A stretch of 64,000 nucleotides of DNA from Cellulophaga sp. HaHaR_3_176 (GCF_019021925.1 NZ_CP058990.1:3312001-3376000), one strand, 5' to 3'; shown: positions 1-8,757, numbered from the stretch's first letter. Notes: a model not told the origin generated them from the letters alone. Made by a program: numbers and translations.

Positions 1-59
1 TTGTTTCTGTAAACTTGAATTTCTTCGCTTGAAGAGTTGTGGTTCATTTGAGCTTCCAT
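1..59 (-). CDS. 5' end of an unidentified protein, cut by the window edge
   Basis: An ATG on the minus strand at 57-59 opens a frame that runs off the left edge with no stop. The 19 visible residues begin MEAQMNHNSSSEEIQVYR. The hydrophilic, Ser/Asn/Glu-rich start is typical of a cytoplasmic N-terminus, but too little is present to name a family. It lies 126 bases downstream of scoB on the same strand, so it could be the next gene of that transcription unit or have its own promoter. Its reality rests only on the open frame and its position. Confidence 0.45.
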   Translation of the reverse strand, partial: MEAQMNHNSSSEEIQVYRN

Positions 60-185
60 AGTTGAATAGATTAATTAGGTTTTGTTGGGGTATTTTAATT
101 TTTAATAAATTTAATAAAAAAGAAAAGACAAATTAAATTATTGTTGTGAAATTGGTGGTTTATGTTGAGAATTGCAGAATATTTG

Positions 186-839
186 TTATTCCTTCATTTC
201 AGGAACCTCTCCATTTATTATTAATTTACCTTCTGTAGCTTTTTTAATTTCATCAATGCTAACACCTGGTGCGCGCTCTAATAAAAGAAAACCATCATTA
301 GTAACTTCTAAAACGGCGAGGTTCGTAACTATTTTCTTTACACAATTAACACCAGTTAAAGGCAAGCTACATTTTTTTAATAATTTAGATTCTCCCGCTC
401 TGTTAGTATGCATCATGGCTACAATTATATTTTCGGCTGAAGCAACAAGGTCCATTGCACCTCCCATACCTTTTACCATCTTACCTGGTATTTTCCAATT
501 TGCAATATCTCCGCTATCAGATACCTCCATGGCACCTAGGATGGTTAAATCGACATGTTGACCTCTAATCATTCCGAAACTAGTTGCAGAGTCGAAGAAG
601 GAAGCGCCTGGTAAGGTTGTTATCGTCTGTTTTCCTGCATTTATAACGTCAGCGTCTTCATCTCCTTCAAAAGGGAAGGGCCCCATGCCTAAAACGCCGT
701 TTTCGCTTTGGAACTCTACATTAATATCTTCTTGAACATAATTTGCAACAAGTGTTGGTATGCCAATACCTAGGTTTACATAATAACCGTCTTTTACTTC
801 TCTTGCAATTCTTTTCGCGATTCCTATTTTATCTAACAT
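186..839 (-). CDS. scoB: Succinyl-CoA:3-ketoacid CoA-transferase, subunit B
   Basis: This is the beta subunit of the heteromeric 3-oxoacid CoA-transferase. The enzyme moves CoA from succinyl-CoA to acetoacetate, linking ketone-body and short-chain keto-acid use to the TCA cycle in the cytoplasm. The 217-residue length is normal for the subunit. The SENGVLGMGP stretch carries the expected catalytic glutamate (Glu46), and a glycine-rich GIGIP segment lies near residue 25. The gene starts 2 bases after the small zinc-ribbon gene, which itself overlaps the scoA stop, so the three genes are almost certainly co-transcribed in the order scoA, zinc ribbon, scoB. Assignment is secure at family level; the preferred acyl group cannot be read from sequence. 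Confidence 0.93.
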   Translation of the reverse strand: MLDKIGIAKRIAREVKDGYYVNLGIGIPTLVANYVQEDINVEFQSENGVLGMGPFPFEGDEDADVINAGKQTITTLPGASFFDSATSFGMIRGQHVDLTILGAMEVSDSGDIANWKIPGKMVKGMGGAMDLVASAENIIVAMMHTNRAGESKLLKKCSLPLTGVNCVKKIVTNLAVLEVTNDGFLLLERAPGVSIDEIKKATEGKLIINGEVPEMKE

Positions 840-841
840 AA

Positions 842-1180
842 TTATTTTCGTCTTATCGTATATTTATTAAAGCCATTAACCGCATTACTTTCTTGTAACC
901 ACATGAGTATTGGTATAGCAAATGAAACCATTCCAATCGCGCCATATAGGCCTAGTAATATTAAAGTTGAAAATATGCCTAAGGCAATACCTAAAATAAT
1001 TAGCCTCATATCAATAACGGCTTCAATATTGTTAATATGTTTTTTTTCGACTCTACTACATTTTGTACAGTTTACTCTAACTTCATCACCTTCTTTCATT
1101 TGTAGATCACCTCTTGTAGTTTCACTAGACTTGTAATAATTCAATTTTTTACAAGAAGAACAAGTGTATCGCAGTCTCAT
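842..1180 (-). CDS. Small zinc-ribbon membrane protein of unknown function
   Basis: This 112-residue protein has two CxxC pairs (Cys7/Cys10 and Cys38/Cys41) that would form an N-terminal zinc ribbon. A hydrophobic stretch of roughly residues 58-96, long enough for two membrane helices, follows, and the tail is short and basic. It is probably an inner-membrane protein with the ribbon in the cytoplasm. Its ATG overlaps the scoA stop codon (TAATG) and it ends 2 bases before scoB, so it is translationally coupled into the CoA-transferase operon. I do not recognise a named family. A role with the CoA-transferase is suggested only by position. Confidence 0.75.
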   Translation of the reverse strand: MRLRYTCSSCKKLNYYKSSETTRGDLQMKEGDEVRVNCTKCSRVEKKHINNIEAVIDMRLIILGIALGIFSTLILLGLYGAIGMVSFAIPILMWLQESNAVNGFNKYTIRRK

Positions 1181-1881
1181 TACTTTTTGGGTCTAACTGT
1201 TTTCTGTTCTATTCTTTTCTCATAATCAGATCCTTGAAAAATTCGTTGTACAAATATCCCTGGAACATGAATTTCGTTTGGATTTAATTCTCCAGCAGGT
1301 ACTAATTCCTCTACTTCTGCAATGGTTATTTTTGCTGCACCACACATTACCGGATTGAAATTACGAGCAGTACCTTTAAATATTAAATTACCAGCTTCAT
1401 CACCTTTCCAAGCTTTTACAAATGCAAAATCAGCTTTATAAGCTTCCTCTAGCACATACATTTTGCCATTAAACTCTCTTGTCTCTTTTCCTTCTGCAAC
1501 TTCGGTACCATAACCAGCTGGGGTATAAAATGCAGGAAAGCCAGATTGTGCGGCTCTACATTTTTCAGCAAGTGTACCTTGAGGTGTTAATTCTACATCT
1601 AATTCACCACTTAACATTTGTCTTTCAAATTCATCATTTTCTCCAACATAAGAAGAAATCATTTTTTTAATTTGATGCTTGTGTAACAACAATCCTAAGC
1701 CAAAATCATCTACTCCAGCATTGTTTGATATGCAGGTAAGGTCTTTTACACCTAATTGCACTAAATGTGTAATTGCATTTTCAGGAATTCCGCACAATCC
1801 AAAACCACCCAACATGAGAGTCATTTTGTCTTCTACACCTTTTAACGCTTCTTGAACGTTTGAAACGGTTTTACGAATCAT
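1180..1881 (-). CDS. scoA: Succinyl-CoA:3-ketoacid CoA-transferase, subunit A
   Basis: This is the alpha subunit partner of scoB. The 233-residue protein has the [10 protein letters not shown] signature at residues 25-34 and the SNNAG segment typical of family I CoA-transferase alpha chains. It is the first gene of the leftward operon scoA, zinc-ribbon protein, scoB. The stop codon overlaps the start of the next gene by one base. The hairpin at 1936-1969, just upstream, ends the preceding PBP1A unit, so scoA should have its own promoter in the short AT-rich interval 1882-1935. The function is the cytoplasmic transfer of CoA between succinate and acetoacetate. Confidence 0.93.
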   Translation of the reverse strand: MIRKTVSNVQEALKGVEDKMTLMLGGFGLCGIPENAITHLVQLGVKDLTCISNNAGVDDFGLGLLLHKHQIKKMISSYVGENDEFERQMLSGELDVELTPQGTLAEKCRAAQSGFPAFYTPAGYGTEVAEGKETREFNGKMYVLEEAYKADFAFVKAWKGDEAGNLIFKGTARNFNPVMCGAAKITIAEVEELVPAGELNPNEIHVPGIFVQRIFQGSDYEKRIEQKTVRPKK

Positions 1882-1935
1882 TATTGATGTTTTTATAGTT
1901 AAATTAAGTTGCTCTAATTTACTTTTTTAAAATGA

Positions 1936-1969
1936 AAAAGCCCTCTCTTTTGATAAAGAAAGGGCTTTT
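1936..1969 (-). terminator. Factor-independent terminator after the PBP1A gene
   Basis: A 15-base stem with one mismatch (AAAAGCCCT on the left, AGGGCTTTT on the right) closes on a 4-base loop. Read leftward the stem is followed by a T tract. It sits 22 bases past the PBP1A stop codon and just before scoA. Confidence 0.8.
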
Positions 1970-1990
1970 AAAATATGTTTTAATGCTATT

Positions 1991-4339
1991 TTAGAAATCT
2001 AAATCTTCTAAATCATCTTCAGCAGGAGCATCATTTTCTTGTTGCTCTTCTAAGTATTTAGCACAATCTAAATCAATAGACATGTTGCTAGGTTTTTTAA
2101 AATCACTATCAGAAACGTCTAATTCTTTATTTGCATAATTTTTTGTCATATAAAGGCCCCAAATAGGTAATGCCATTGAAGCACCTTGACCGTAAGTAAT
2201 ACTTTTAAAGTGGGTTGCTCTTTCTTCACCACCTACCCAAACACCTGTAACTAGGTTAGGTACCATACCCATAAACCAACCATCACTGTTGTTTTGTGTA
2301 GTTCCTGTTTTACCCGCAATTGGGTTTGTTAAATTATACGGATACCCTGTGATTATTTCCTTATAGACTTTAGCATTTTTATTATAATTATGTCTCAATC
2401 TTCCACCTGAACCAGATTGTACTACACCTTTCATTAAATCAACCATAGCGTATGCAACATCTTTACTCATTACATCTCTAGTTTCAGGAACATATTCGTA
2501 AAGTACAGTACCATTCTTATCTTCTATACGAGTAACTAAAACTGGATTTACAAAAACACCTTCGTTAGCAAATGTTCCAAAGGCACCAACCATTTCGTAA
2601 ACATTTACGTCTGGTGTACCTAGTGCAATAGAAGGTACTTCAGGTATTTCTCTAGTAATACCCATATTTTTAGCCATATTAACAATTGCTTTTGGTCCAA
2701 CTTTATCCATAAGTTGAGCAGTAACAGAGTTCATAGAATTTGCTAAGGCCTTTTTTAAAGATACCATTTCTAATGAAAATTTTCCATCAGAGTTTTTTGG
2801 ACACCATGCATCTGGGTTACCATGTTTACCAGCCTCGATACAATATTCATCATCAGGGAAAGTATGACATGGAGATAAACGTAATTGGTCAATAGCGGCA
2901 GCATAAACAAAAGGTTTAAAAGTAGAACCTGCTTGTCTTGCACCTTGTATTACATTGTCATATTGAAAATGTTTATAATTTAAACCACCAACCCATGCTT
3001 TTACGTGACCTGTTTGTGGCTCCATAGACATCATTGCAGTTCGTAAAAATGATTTATAATAACGAATAGAGTCTAAAGGAGTCATTATCGTGTCTCTTTC
3101 TTGGCCTTCACTATTCCAATCAAAAACAACCATTGAAGTTGGTTTTTTAAATGAAGCTCTTATTTCTTTTTCAGTTTTACCTTGCTTTTTTAATAACCTC
3201 CATCGGTCAGAAGATTTCATTCCACGCTCCATGATACGATCAGTTTCTTTTGTCGTCAAATCTAAAAAAGGAGCTGTTTTGTTTCTTTCAGGTGTGTTTT
3301 GTACAAAAAATTCAGCTTGTAAACGCGTCATATGCTCTTTAACAGCATCTTCAGCATTTTTTTGCATACGTGAATCTATTGTCGTGTATACTTTTAAACC
3401 ATCTAAATAAATATTCCATTTATCTCTTTCGCCTTCTAATGCTGGTTTAGGGTTCTTTTTAATCCAATCATTTAAAAAAGATTGTAAATGCATTCTAAAA
3501 TACGTGGCTAAACCATCTCTATGCGATTCAGGTGAATAGCGTAAAGCTAACGGCTTTTTTTGTAAAGAGTCTTTCGTGCTTATGTTAATGTATTCGTATT
3601 TAGCCATTTGTGCTAAAACTACATCACGCCTATTTTTTGTGCCAACTGGGTTTCTTTTTGGTAAAGGATTGTAAAGAGATGAGTTTTTAAACATACCAAC
3701 AAGCATAGCTGACTCTGAAACGTTCAAATCCTTAGGTTCTTTACTAAAATATATTTTTGCAGCAGAACGGATACCATCAGCATTGTTTCCAAAATCGTAG
3801 ATATTGAAATACATGGCTATAATTTCTTCTTTAGTATATTGTCTTTCTAAACGCGTTGCAATAACCCATTCTTTTATTTTTTGAGTATATCTCTGCCAAC
3901 CACGAGCAGCAGTACCTGTAAAAAGTTGTTTTGCTAATTGTTGAGAAATAGTACTTGCACCACCTTTTGTTCCTAAATACACAAAAGCTCTTAAAGTACC
4001 CCAAGCATCTACACCTGAGTGACTGCGGTAACGTGCATCTTCAGTTGCAACTAATGCATCTACTAAGTTTTTTGGTAACTCTTCAAAAGCAACAGGAGTT
4101 CTGTTATCATCTAAATAATATTTACCTAAAGTTTCCCCATCTGAAGATATAATTTCAGTTGCTAAATTTGTTTGAGGGTTCTCTAAACGTTCAAAGGTTG
4201 GTAGCTCACCTAGCCAGCCCCATGAAGCTATTAAAAATACGAATACAACAGATAGGATACCTGTTATAAATAAAATCCAAAACCATTTTATAAATTTAAA
4301 ATAGTTGTTTGTTACTTTCTTTTTCTTAGCCGTTGCCAT
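1991..4339 (-). CDS. Class A penicillin-binding protein (PBP1A type)
   Basis: This is a bifunctional peptidoglycan synthase anchored in the inner membrane by a helix at residues 18-42. The glycosyltransferase (GT51) domain has its catalytic glutamate at Glu100 in the EDARYRSHSG motif and the GGASTISQQLAKQLF motif near residues 126-140. The transpeptidase domain has the nucleophile motif STFK (Ser472-Lys475), SMN at 535-537 and KTGT at 677-680. All catalytic motifs are intact, and the 782-residue length is normal. It begins 4 bases after gldH and ends in a strong terminator, closing the ricT-gldH-PBP1A operon. The C-terminal tail is acidic (Glu/Asp-rich). It polymerises glycan strands and cross-links stem peptides. 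Confidence 0.95.
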   Translation of the reverse strand: MATAKKKKVTNNYFKFIKWFWILFITGILSVVFVFLIASWGWLGELPTFERLENPQTNLATEIISSDGETLGKYYLDDNRTPVAFEELPKNLVDALVATEDARYRSHSGVDAWGTLRAFVYLGTKGGASTISQQLAKQLFTGTAARGWQRYTQKIKEWVIATRLERQYTKEEIIAMYFNIYDFGNNADGIRSAAKIYFSKEPKDLNVSESAMLVGMFKNSSLYNPLPKRNPVGTKNRRDVVLAQMAKYEYINISTKDSLQKKPLALRYSPESHRDGLATYFRMHLQSFLNDWIKKNPKPALEGERDKWNIYLDGLKVYTTIDSRMQKNAEDAVKEHMTRLQAEFFVQNTPERNKTAPFLDLTTKETDRIMERGMKSSDRWRLLKKQGKTEKEIRASFKKPTSMVVFDWNSEGQERDTIMTPLDSIRYYKSFLRTAMMSMEPQTGHVKAWVGGLNYKHFQYDNVIQGARQAGSTFKPFVYAAAIDQLRLSPCHTFPDDEYCIEAGKHGNPDAWCPKNSDGKFSLEMVSLKKALANSMNSVTAQLMDKVGPKAIVNMAKNMGITREIPEVPSIALGTPDVNVYEMVGAFGTFANEGVFVNPVLVTRIEDKNGTVLYEYVPETRDVMSKDVAYAMVDLMKGVVQSGSGGRLRHNYNKNAKVYKEIITGYPYNLTNPIAGKTGTTQNNSDGWFMGMVPNLVTGVWVGGEERATHFKSITYGQGASMALPIWGLYMTKNYANKELDVSDSDFKKPSNMSIDLDCAKYLEEQQENDAPAEDDLEDLDF

Positions 4340-4343
4340 AGCT

Positions 4344-4829
4344 TTATTTATTACTTTTTTCTATTTGATATCCGACATCTGTAATGCCTTCTAAATTTAC
4401 AATTCCATCTACACTACCATTTTTTCTCATGGCATGCGATACTTTTAATTTGTAAATACCTTTTGTTGGTAAAATGATTTTTTCTTTATACCAAAGCTTA
4501 TTCTCTTTAAGGCTACCATAACCTTTACCTAACCATTGCCCATCAGGTAATGTCATTTCATATTCTAAAGTATCTTTTACTGATGATCCGTCAGGATAAC
4601 CTAACTCTGCAATGATGAAAATATTGCTGTAAGCAAAAGTTTCATCATTTCTCAAATTGATAAATAAATCGTACGATTGAATAGTATCTATATCTGAGAA
4701 TTGAAACTCAATTTGAGCATCTTTTTCCCATTCACCATCTACAGTAGCTTTATACTCAGATTTTACAATATTTGAATCACAAGAGATAAATAATGTGATT
4801 AACAAGAGAGCAAGAATGTGCTTAACCAT
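4344..4829 (-). CDS. gldH: Gliding motility lipoprotein GldH
   Basis: GldH is one of the lipoproteins needed for gliding and type IX secretion in Flavobacteriia. The start chosen (MVKHILALLL) gives a 161-residue protein with a clear lipoprotein signal and lipobox cysteine at Cys17 (LFISC). The longer open frame upstream is only a shadow of the ricT tail. The ATG overlaps the end of ricT by 8 bases (ATGGTTAA), so translation is probably coupled. The mature part is a beta-rich domain without recognisable catalytic motifs. The order ricT, gldH, PBP1A fits the usual flavobacterial arrangement as I recall it. The exact biochemical role of GldH is not known. Confidence 0.9.
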   Translation of the reverse strand: MVKHILALLLITLFISCDSNIVKSEYKATVDGEWEKDAQIEFQFSDIDTIQSYDLFINLRNDETFAYSNIFIIAELGYPDGSSVKDTLEYEMTLPDGQWLGKGYGSLKENKLWYKEKIILPTKGIYKLKVSHAMRKNGSVDGIVNLEGITDVGYQIEKSNK

Positions 4830-6222
4830 TATCATTATTAGTAGGTCTTTTTCTATCGTTTCTACGCTTATTCGGATTTGCTTTTTTAACAGGCGGATTT
4901 TTTGTAGTATCGGCAGGTTTGTTTGGATTTGGTCCTTTAGCGTTCGGATTAGTGTTTTTAGCTTTTTGAGCCTTATTTCTAGGTTTGCTATTTGGATTAG
5001 GTTTTCTGGCCGGCGGATTTTTTGTGTTATCAGCAGGTTTATTTGGGTTTGGTCCTTTAGCGTTCGGATTCGTATTTTTAGGCTTTTGCGCCTTATTCCT
5101 AGGTTTGTTATTGCGTTTTTGTTTTGGCTTATCAAACCTTGTAAGGCTATCTTGCCCAACAACATTTTCAAAAACCTTTTCTATTTCTTTATCATCAGAA
5201 ACTTCTAACGCATACTCTTCTATACTACTTACTTTTTCTTTATTTTTTACTTTCTCAAGCATTTCATTTACTTGATCTTTATGTAAAGGATGCCAGTTAG
5301 CCCAATCATCTTTATAACAAAACCAAAGTGTAGACTTAAATATGTCTACTTTTTGACACATAGCTAAACCTTTCTCAGTCATTATTTTGGTTTCTTGAGA
5401 AGGAAAATCTTTTAAGGCATCTAAATACACATCAAGCTCGTAATTTAAACAACACTTTAATTTACCACATTGTCCAGCTAATTTTTGTGGATTTAAAGAT
5501 AATTGCTGATAACGTGCTGCTGATGTACTTACAGATCTAAAATCTGTTAACCAAGTAGAACAACATAACTCTCTACCGCATGAGCCAATGCCACCAAGCC
5601 TTTGTGCTTCTTGACGATAGCCTATTTGACGCATTTCAATTCGAATACCGAATGATTTTGCCATATCTTTTATTAACTGACGAAAATCTACGCGTTCTTC
5701 AGCTGTATAATAAAAAGTAGCTTTAGAACCATCACCTTGAAACTCTACATCTGAAAGTTTCATTTGTAGGTTTAAAGCAATAGCAAGTTCACGAGAGCGT
5801 TTTTGTATTTCAGCTTCGCGATCTCTACATTTTTGCCAAATATCTATATCTTTTTGAGAGGCTTTTCGGTATAGTTTAGGAACATCATCGTTTTTATAAT
5901 CTTGATTTTTCTTTTTCATTTGAACTTTCACAAGTTCTCCTGTAAGCGTTACCATTCCTATATCATGGCCAGATTGTGCTTGAGTAGCAACAATATCACC
6001 GATAGATAATGAAAGATTTTCTGTATTTCTAAAAAATTCTTTTCTACTATTCTTAAATCTAACTTCTACGCAATCAAACGGTTTATCGCCATTAGGCAAA
6101 GACATGTTTGAAAGCCAATCAAAAACGGTTAATTTATTACAACCATCTGTGCCGCAAGTACCATTGTTCTTACAGCCCTTTGGTTGTCCGTCTTTACCAG
6201 TTGAACAACTGCTACAACCCAT
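4822..6222 (-). CDS. ricT: RicT/YaaT-like PSP1-domain protein with repetitive tail
   Basis: The N-terminal 350 residues match the PSP1/RicT (YaaT) family, cytoplasmic regulators that act with RicF and RicA in Bacillus, where they affect RNA processing and development. Cysteines cluster at the start (Cys3, 6, 17, 23, 28). Further motifs, CGRELCC and CGKLKCCLNYE, sit in the PSP1 core and could hold an iron-sulfur cluster, as reported for the Ric proteins. The last 110 residues are a disordered Asn/Pro/Lys-rich tail made largely of two near-identical 40-residue units, encoded by the 120-base tandem repeat at 4868-5107. The 466-residue length is more than the usual core because of this tail. The gene is first in the ricT-gldH-PBP1A unit. 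Confidence 0.88.
   Translation of the reverse strand: MGCSSCSTGKDGQPKGCKNNGTCGTDGCNKLTVFDWLSNMSLPNGDKPFDCVEVRFKNSRKEFFRNTENLSLSIGDIVATQAQSGHDIGMVTLTGELVKVQMKKKNQDYKNDDVPKLYRKASQKDIDIWQKCRDREAEIQKRSRELAIALNLQMKLSDVEFQGDGSKATFYYTAEERVDFRQLIKDMAKSFGIRIEMRQIGYRQEAQRLGGIGSCGRELCCSTWLTDFRSVSTSAARYQQLSLNPQKLAGQCGKLKCCLNYELDVYLDALKDFPSQETKIMTEKGLAMCQKVDIFKSTLWFCYKDDWANWHPLHKDQVNEMLEKVKNKEKVSSIEEYALEVSDDKEIEKVFENVVGQDSLTRFDKPKQKRNNKPRNKAQKPKNTNPNAKGPNPNKPADNTKNPPARKPNPNSKPRNKAQKAKNTNPNAKGPNPNKPADTTKNPPVKKANPNKRRNDRKRPTNNDNG
4868..5107 (-). repeat. Two tandem 120-base units inside the ricT tail
   Basis: The two units are collinear with an offset of exactly 120 bases (for example CAGGTTT at 4914 and again at 5034, AGGTTTG at 4981 and 5101). 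Each encodes a 40-residue block of the form KPRNKAQK..NTNPNAKGPN. The period is a multiple of three, so copy-number change would keep the frame. Similarity drops outside these bounds. Confidence 0.85.
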
Positions 6223-6347
6223 ATTATTTATATTGATTTCTTAAAAACTAGATGTTTTTTAAGAAAAAAGGTTCATACTAAAATTTAATAAATGTAAAGA
6301 TAGTGAAATTTAAATGCGACTGAAATTATAAAAAAAGCAACGATTTA

Positions 6348-7379
6348 CTACTTTTTATATTTTAGGACCTCAGATCGCCCTTTTTTGAATATTTTATTAC
6401 TTACTGTTTTGCCTTTTCGGAGTGCTTTTTGTTCTTCAAATGGCAGTTCATGAACATCTTTACACGCTGTTGAACAGCAATTGTTCATGGTTTTAGCACA
6501 CTCTTCGCATTGAATGAATAGCAAGTGACAGGCTTCATTTGCACAATTTTCATGATTATCACAAGGTTTCCCACACTGGTGGCAATTAGAAATCACATCA
6601 TCAGTAATTCGTTCACCTCTTCTATGGTCAAAAACAAAATTCTTGCCCATAAACTTATTTTCAAGATTATCACTTTTTACCTGTCTTGTGTACTCTATAA
6701 TTCCACCCTCTAATTGGTAAACTTGCTTAAAGCCTTTGTGTTTGTAATATGCGCTAGCTTTTTCACAACGGATACCGCCAGTACAATACATTACTAACTT
6801 TTTATCTTCTTTATGATCTTTTAAATCATTCTCGATAATATCTAAAGAATCGCGGAACGTATCTACATCAGGTGTAATGGCATTTTTAAAATGACCAATT
6901 TCACTCTCGTAGTGGTTACGCATATCAACCAAAACAGTGTTTGGGTCTTCGATTAATTTATTAAACTCTTCTGCATCTACATGAATACCTTTTTTAGTTA
7001 CATCAAAGGTATTATCATCTAAACCATCAGCAACAATTTTATTGCGGACTTTTACTTTTAGTTTTAAAAAGGATTTGTTGTCTTGCTCAATAGCAATATT
7101 TAAGCGTACATTTTCTAAAAAGCTAATACTATCAAGGTGATTTTTAAATAGCTCGAAATTTTCTGCAGGAACAGATAACTGGGCATTAATACCTTCTTTA
7201 GCGATGTAAATTCGACCTAAAACATCTATTTCGTTCCAGGTGATAAACAAATGATTTCTAAATAATTCAGGGTTGGCAATATGCGCATATTGATAGAAAG
7301 ATATCGTAAGGCGCTCTTTTCCGGCCTCTTCGATAAGAGCTGCTCTTTCTTTTGCGCTCAAAGTATTGTACAGTTGCAT
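6348..7379 (-). CDS. trhO: tRNA uridine(34) hydroxylase (rhodanese family, TrhO/YceA)
   Basis: TrhO hydroxylates uridine 34 of certain tRNAs at C5, an oxygen-dependent step towards the modified wobble base. The 343-residue protein has the family layout: an N-terminal acylphosphatase-like domain (about residues 20-115), a rhodanese domain with the active loop CTGGIRC (Cys199 and Cys205), and a C-terminal cysteine-rich region with several CxxC-type pairs (roughly residues 265-310). It is a single leftward gene with its own promoter (7419-7449). The 125 bases between it and ricT hold only AT-rich sequence, and I see no convincing terminator there, so some readthrough into ricT is possible. Confidence 0.9.
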   Translation of the reverse strand: MQLYNTLSAKERAALIEEAGKERLTISFYQYAHIANPELFRNHLFITWNEIDVLGRIYIAKEGINAQLSVPAENFELFKNHLDSISFLENVRLNIAIEQDNKSFLKLKVKVRNKIVADGLDDNTFDVTKKGIHVDAEEFNKLIEDPNTVLVDMRNHYESEIGHFKNAITPDVDTFRDSLDIIENDLKDHKEDKKLVMYCTGGIRCEKASAYYKHKGFKQVYQLEGGIIEYTRQVKSDNLENKFMGKNFVFDHRRGERITDDVISNCHQCGKPCDNHENCANEACHLLFIQCEECAKTMNNCCSTACKDVHELPFEEQKALRKGKTVSNKIFKKGRSEVLKYKK

Positions 7380-7418
7380 GCTATACTAATTTTTTGAGTT
7401 AGTAATTAGATTAAGCTA

Positions 7419-7449
7419 CAAATTTACTGGTTATATAGTAGTTAGGCAA
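7419..7449 (-). promoter_or_regulatory. Bacteroidota-type promoter for trhO
   Basis: On the minus strand TTG (7447-7449) is followed after exactly 20 bases by TAAATTTG (7419-7426), a perfect match to the TAnnTTTG -7 element used by the Bacteroidota primary sigma factor. It lies 40 bases upstream of the trhO start codon. Confidence 0.6.
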
Positions 7450-7493
7450 GTAAATACCAATCTACTTAAGATGAGTGGGTTTGTTTAAATTAA

Positions 7494-7520
7494 AAAGACC
7501 TTGAGTGTGTCAAGGTCTTT
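7494..7520 (-). terminator. Terminator-like hairpin with no gene in front of it
   Basis: The perfect 11-base stem (7494-7504 with 7510-7520) is followed by TTTTT on the minus strand. No annotated leftward gene ends here, so it may end a short transcript started upstream of recA, or act in a leader. The structure is certain; the function is inferred. Confidence 0.45.
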
Positions 7521-7665
7521 AAAAGGTCATTTTAAAAATTTCTTTTTCATAGAAATAAATAATTTAAAAAAGACCAAACAACCCATTGTCAAAATAGATA
7601 ATGAGTTGTTGAGTTTGTTATAGTCACAATATAGATGCGAGTTTTATAAAAAGGTTGCGTGCTAA

Positions 7666-7696
7666 TTGCGATATGGAAAAAGAAATGGTAATTTAG
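7666..7696 (+). promoter_or_regulatory. Probable recA promoter
   Basis: TTG (7666-7668) is followed after 20 bases by TAATTTAG (7689-7696), one base off the TAnnTTTG consensus and 19 bases ahead of the recA ATG. The spacing matches the trhO promoter exactly. I see no LexA-type operator. Confidence 0.4.
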
Positions 7697-7715
7697 CCTT
7701 TCTAATACTATAAAG

Positions 7716-8723
7716 ATGAGCGCAGAGAAAGAAGCAAAATTAAAAGCACTAAAACTTACACTTGATAAACTTGACAAAACTTACGGTAAAGGAGCTGTAA
7801 TGAAATTGGGAGATAGCGTTGTTGCAGACGTTGAGGTTATCCCGTCAGGTTCTTTAGGTTTAGATATTGCTTTAGGTGTTGGAGGATATCCAAGAGGAAG
7901 AGTAATTGAAATATATGGTCCAGAATCTTCAGGTAAAACAACATTAACGTTACATGCAATTGCTGAGGCTCAAAAAAATGGAGGAATAGCGGCTTTTGTT
8001 GATGCAGAACATGCTTTTGACCGTTTTTATGCTCAAAAATTAGGTGTAGATATTGATAATTTAATTATATCACAACCAGATAATGGTGAACAAGCTTTAG
8101 AAATTGCTGACAACTTAATTAGATCAGGAGCAATTGATATTGTAGTTATTGATTCTGTTGCGGCATTGACGCCAAAAAGTGAAATTGAAGGTGAAATGGG
8201 AGATTCTAAAATGGGTCTTCATGCTCGTTTAATGTCTCAAGCATTACGTAAACTTACAGGGTCTATCAGTAAAACAAATTGTACTGTGATATTTATTAAC
8301 CAGTTACGTGAAAAAATTGGGGTTATGTTCGGTAATCCAGAAACAACAACAGGTGGTAATGCTCTTAAGTTTTATGCTTCAGTTCGTTTAGATATTAGAA
8401 GATCTACTCAAATAAAAGATACTGATGGTAATGTACAAGGAAACAAGACCAGAGTAAAAGTTGTAAAAAATAAAGTTGCTCCACCATTCCGTCAAACAGA
8501 GTTTGATATTATGTACGGAGAAGGAATATCTAAAGTAGGTGAGATTATCGATTTAGGTGTTGAATACGAAATAATTAAAAAGAGTGGATCTTGGTTTAGC
8601 TACGGAGACACTAAATTAGGACAGGGTAGAGATGCTGTTAAAAACCTTCTACTAGATAACCCAGAACTTTTTGAAGAGTTAGACGTTAAAATACGAGAAG
8701 CCATAACAACTGTTAAATCTTAA
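7716..8723 (+). CDS. recA: Recombinase RecA
   Basis: RecA is the DNA strand-exchange ATPase of homologous recombination and DNA-damage repair. The 335-residue protein has the Walker A motif GPESSGKT at residues 68-75, the conserved [11 protein letters not shown]alker B region, and the [21 protein letters not shown] stretch covering loop L1/L2 in normal order. The start at 7716 leaves the usual short N-terminal helix. It is a rightward single gene with its own promoter and a strong terminator directly after the stop. No intein or truncation is present. Confidence 0.98.
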   Translation: MSAEKEAKLKALKLTLDKLDKTYGKGAVMKLGDSVVADVEVIPSGSLGLDIALGVGGYPRGRVIEIYGPESSGKTTLTLHAIAEAQKNGGIAAFVDAEHAFDRFYAQKLGVDIDNLIISQPDNGEQALEIADNLIRSGAIDIVVIDSVAALTPKSEIEGEMGDSKMGLHARLMSQALRKLTGSISKTNCTVIFINQLREKIGVMFGNPETTTGGNALKFYASVRLDIRRSTQIKDTDGNVQGNKTRVKVVKNKVAPPFRQTEFDIMYGEGISKVGEIIDLGVEYEIIKKSGSWFSYGDTKLGQGRDAVKNLLLDNPELFEELDVKIREAITTVKS

Positions 8724-8725
8724 TT

Positions 8726-8757
8726 AAAATCCCGATGAAAATCGGGATTTTTCTTTT
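8726..8757 (+). terminator. Terminator after recA
   Basis: An 11-base perfect stem (AAAATCCCGAT with ATCGGGATTTT) closes on a GAAA tetraloop and runs into TTTCTTTTTT. It begins 3 bases after the recA stop codon. Confidence 0.9.

Larger units (their letters stand above)
7380..7715. other. Divergent intergenic region between trhO and recA
   Basis: This 336-base stretch has no convincing gene; the minus-strand frame that enters it from recA is a shadow. It holds the trhO promoter at the left, a probable recA promoter at the right, and two hairpins in between. Hairpin one (7494-7520) has an 11-base perfect stem (AAAGACCTTGA) and a 5-base loop, and read leftward is followed by TTTTT. Hairpin two (7577-7610) has 14-base arms with one mismatch and one G-U pair. 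The AAAAAGACC sequence occurs at both hairpins, so alternative pairings are possible. Confidence 0.6.

Noticed and set aside
172..561. Rightward open frame opposite scoB.
   Set aside because: It is antisense to a gene with full catalytic motifs, and its residue composition is that of a shadow frame.
4868..5107. CRISPR-like array.
   Set aside because: There are only two 120-base units, without spacers, inside a coding sequence and without cas genes.
4830..5171. An N-terminal extension that would lengthen gldH to 275 residues.
   Set aside because: The extra part is an out-of-frame reading of the ricT tail. Starting at 4829 gives a proper lipoprotein signal with Cys17.
4795..5275. Rightward open frames opposite the ricT tail that could look like small membrane proteins.
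   Set aside because: They are antisense to the Asn/Pro/Lys-rich repeat of ricT, exist because the 120-base units lack stops in that frame, and have no start context or homology that I recognise.
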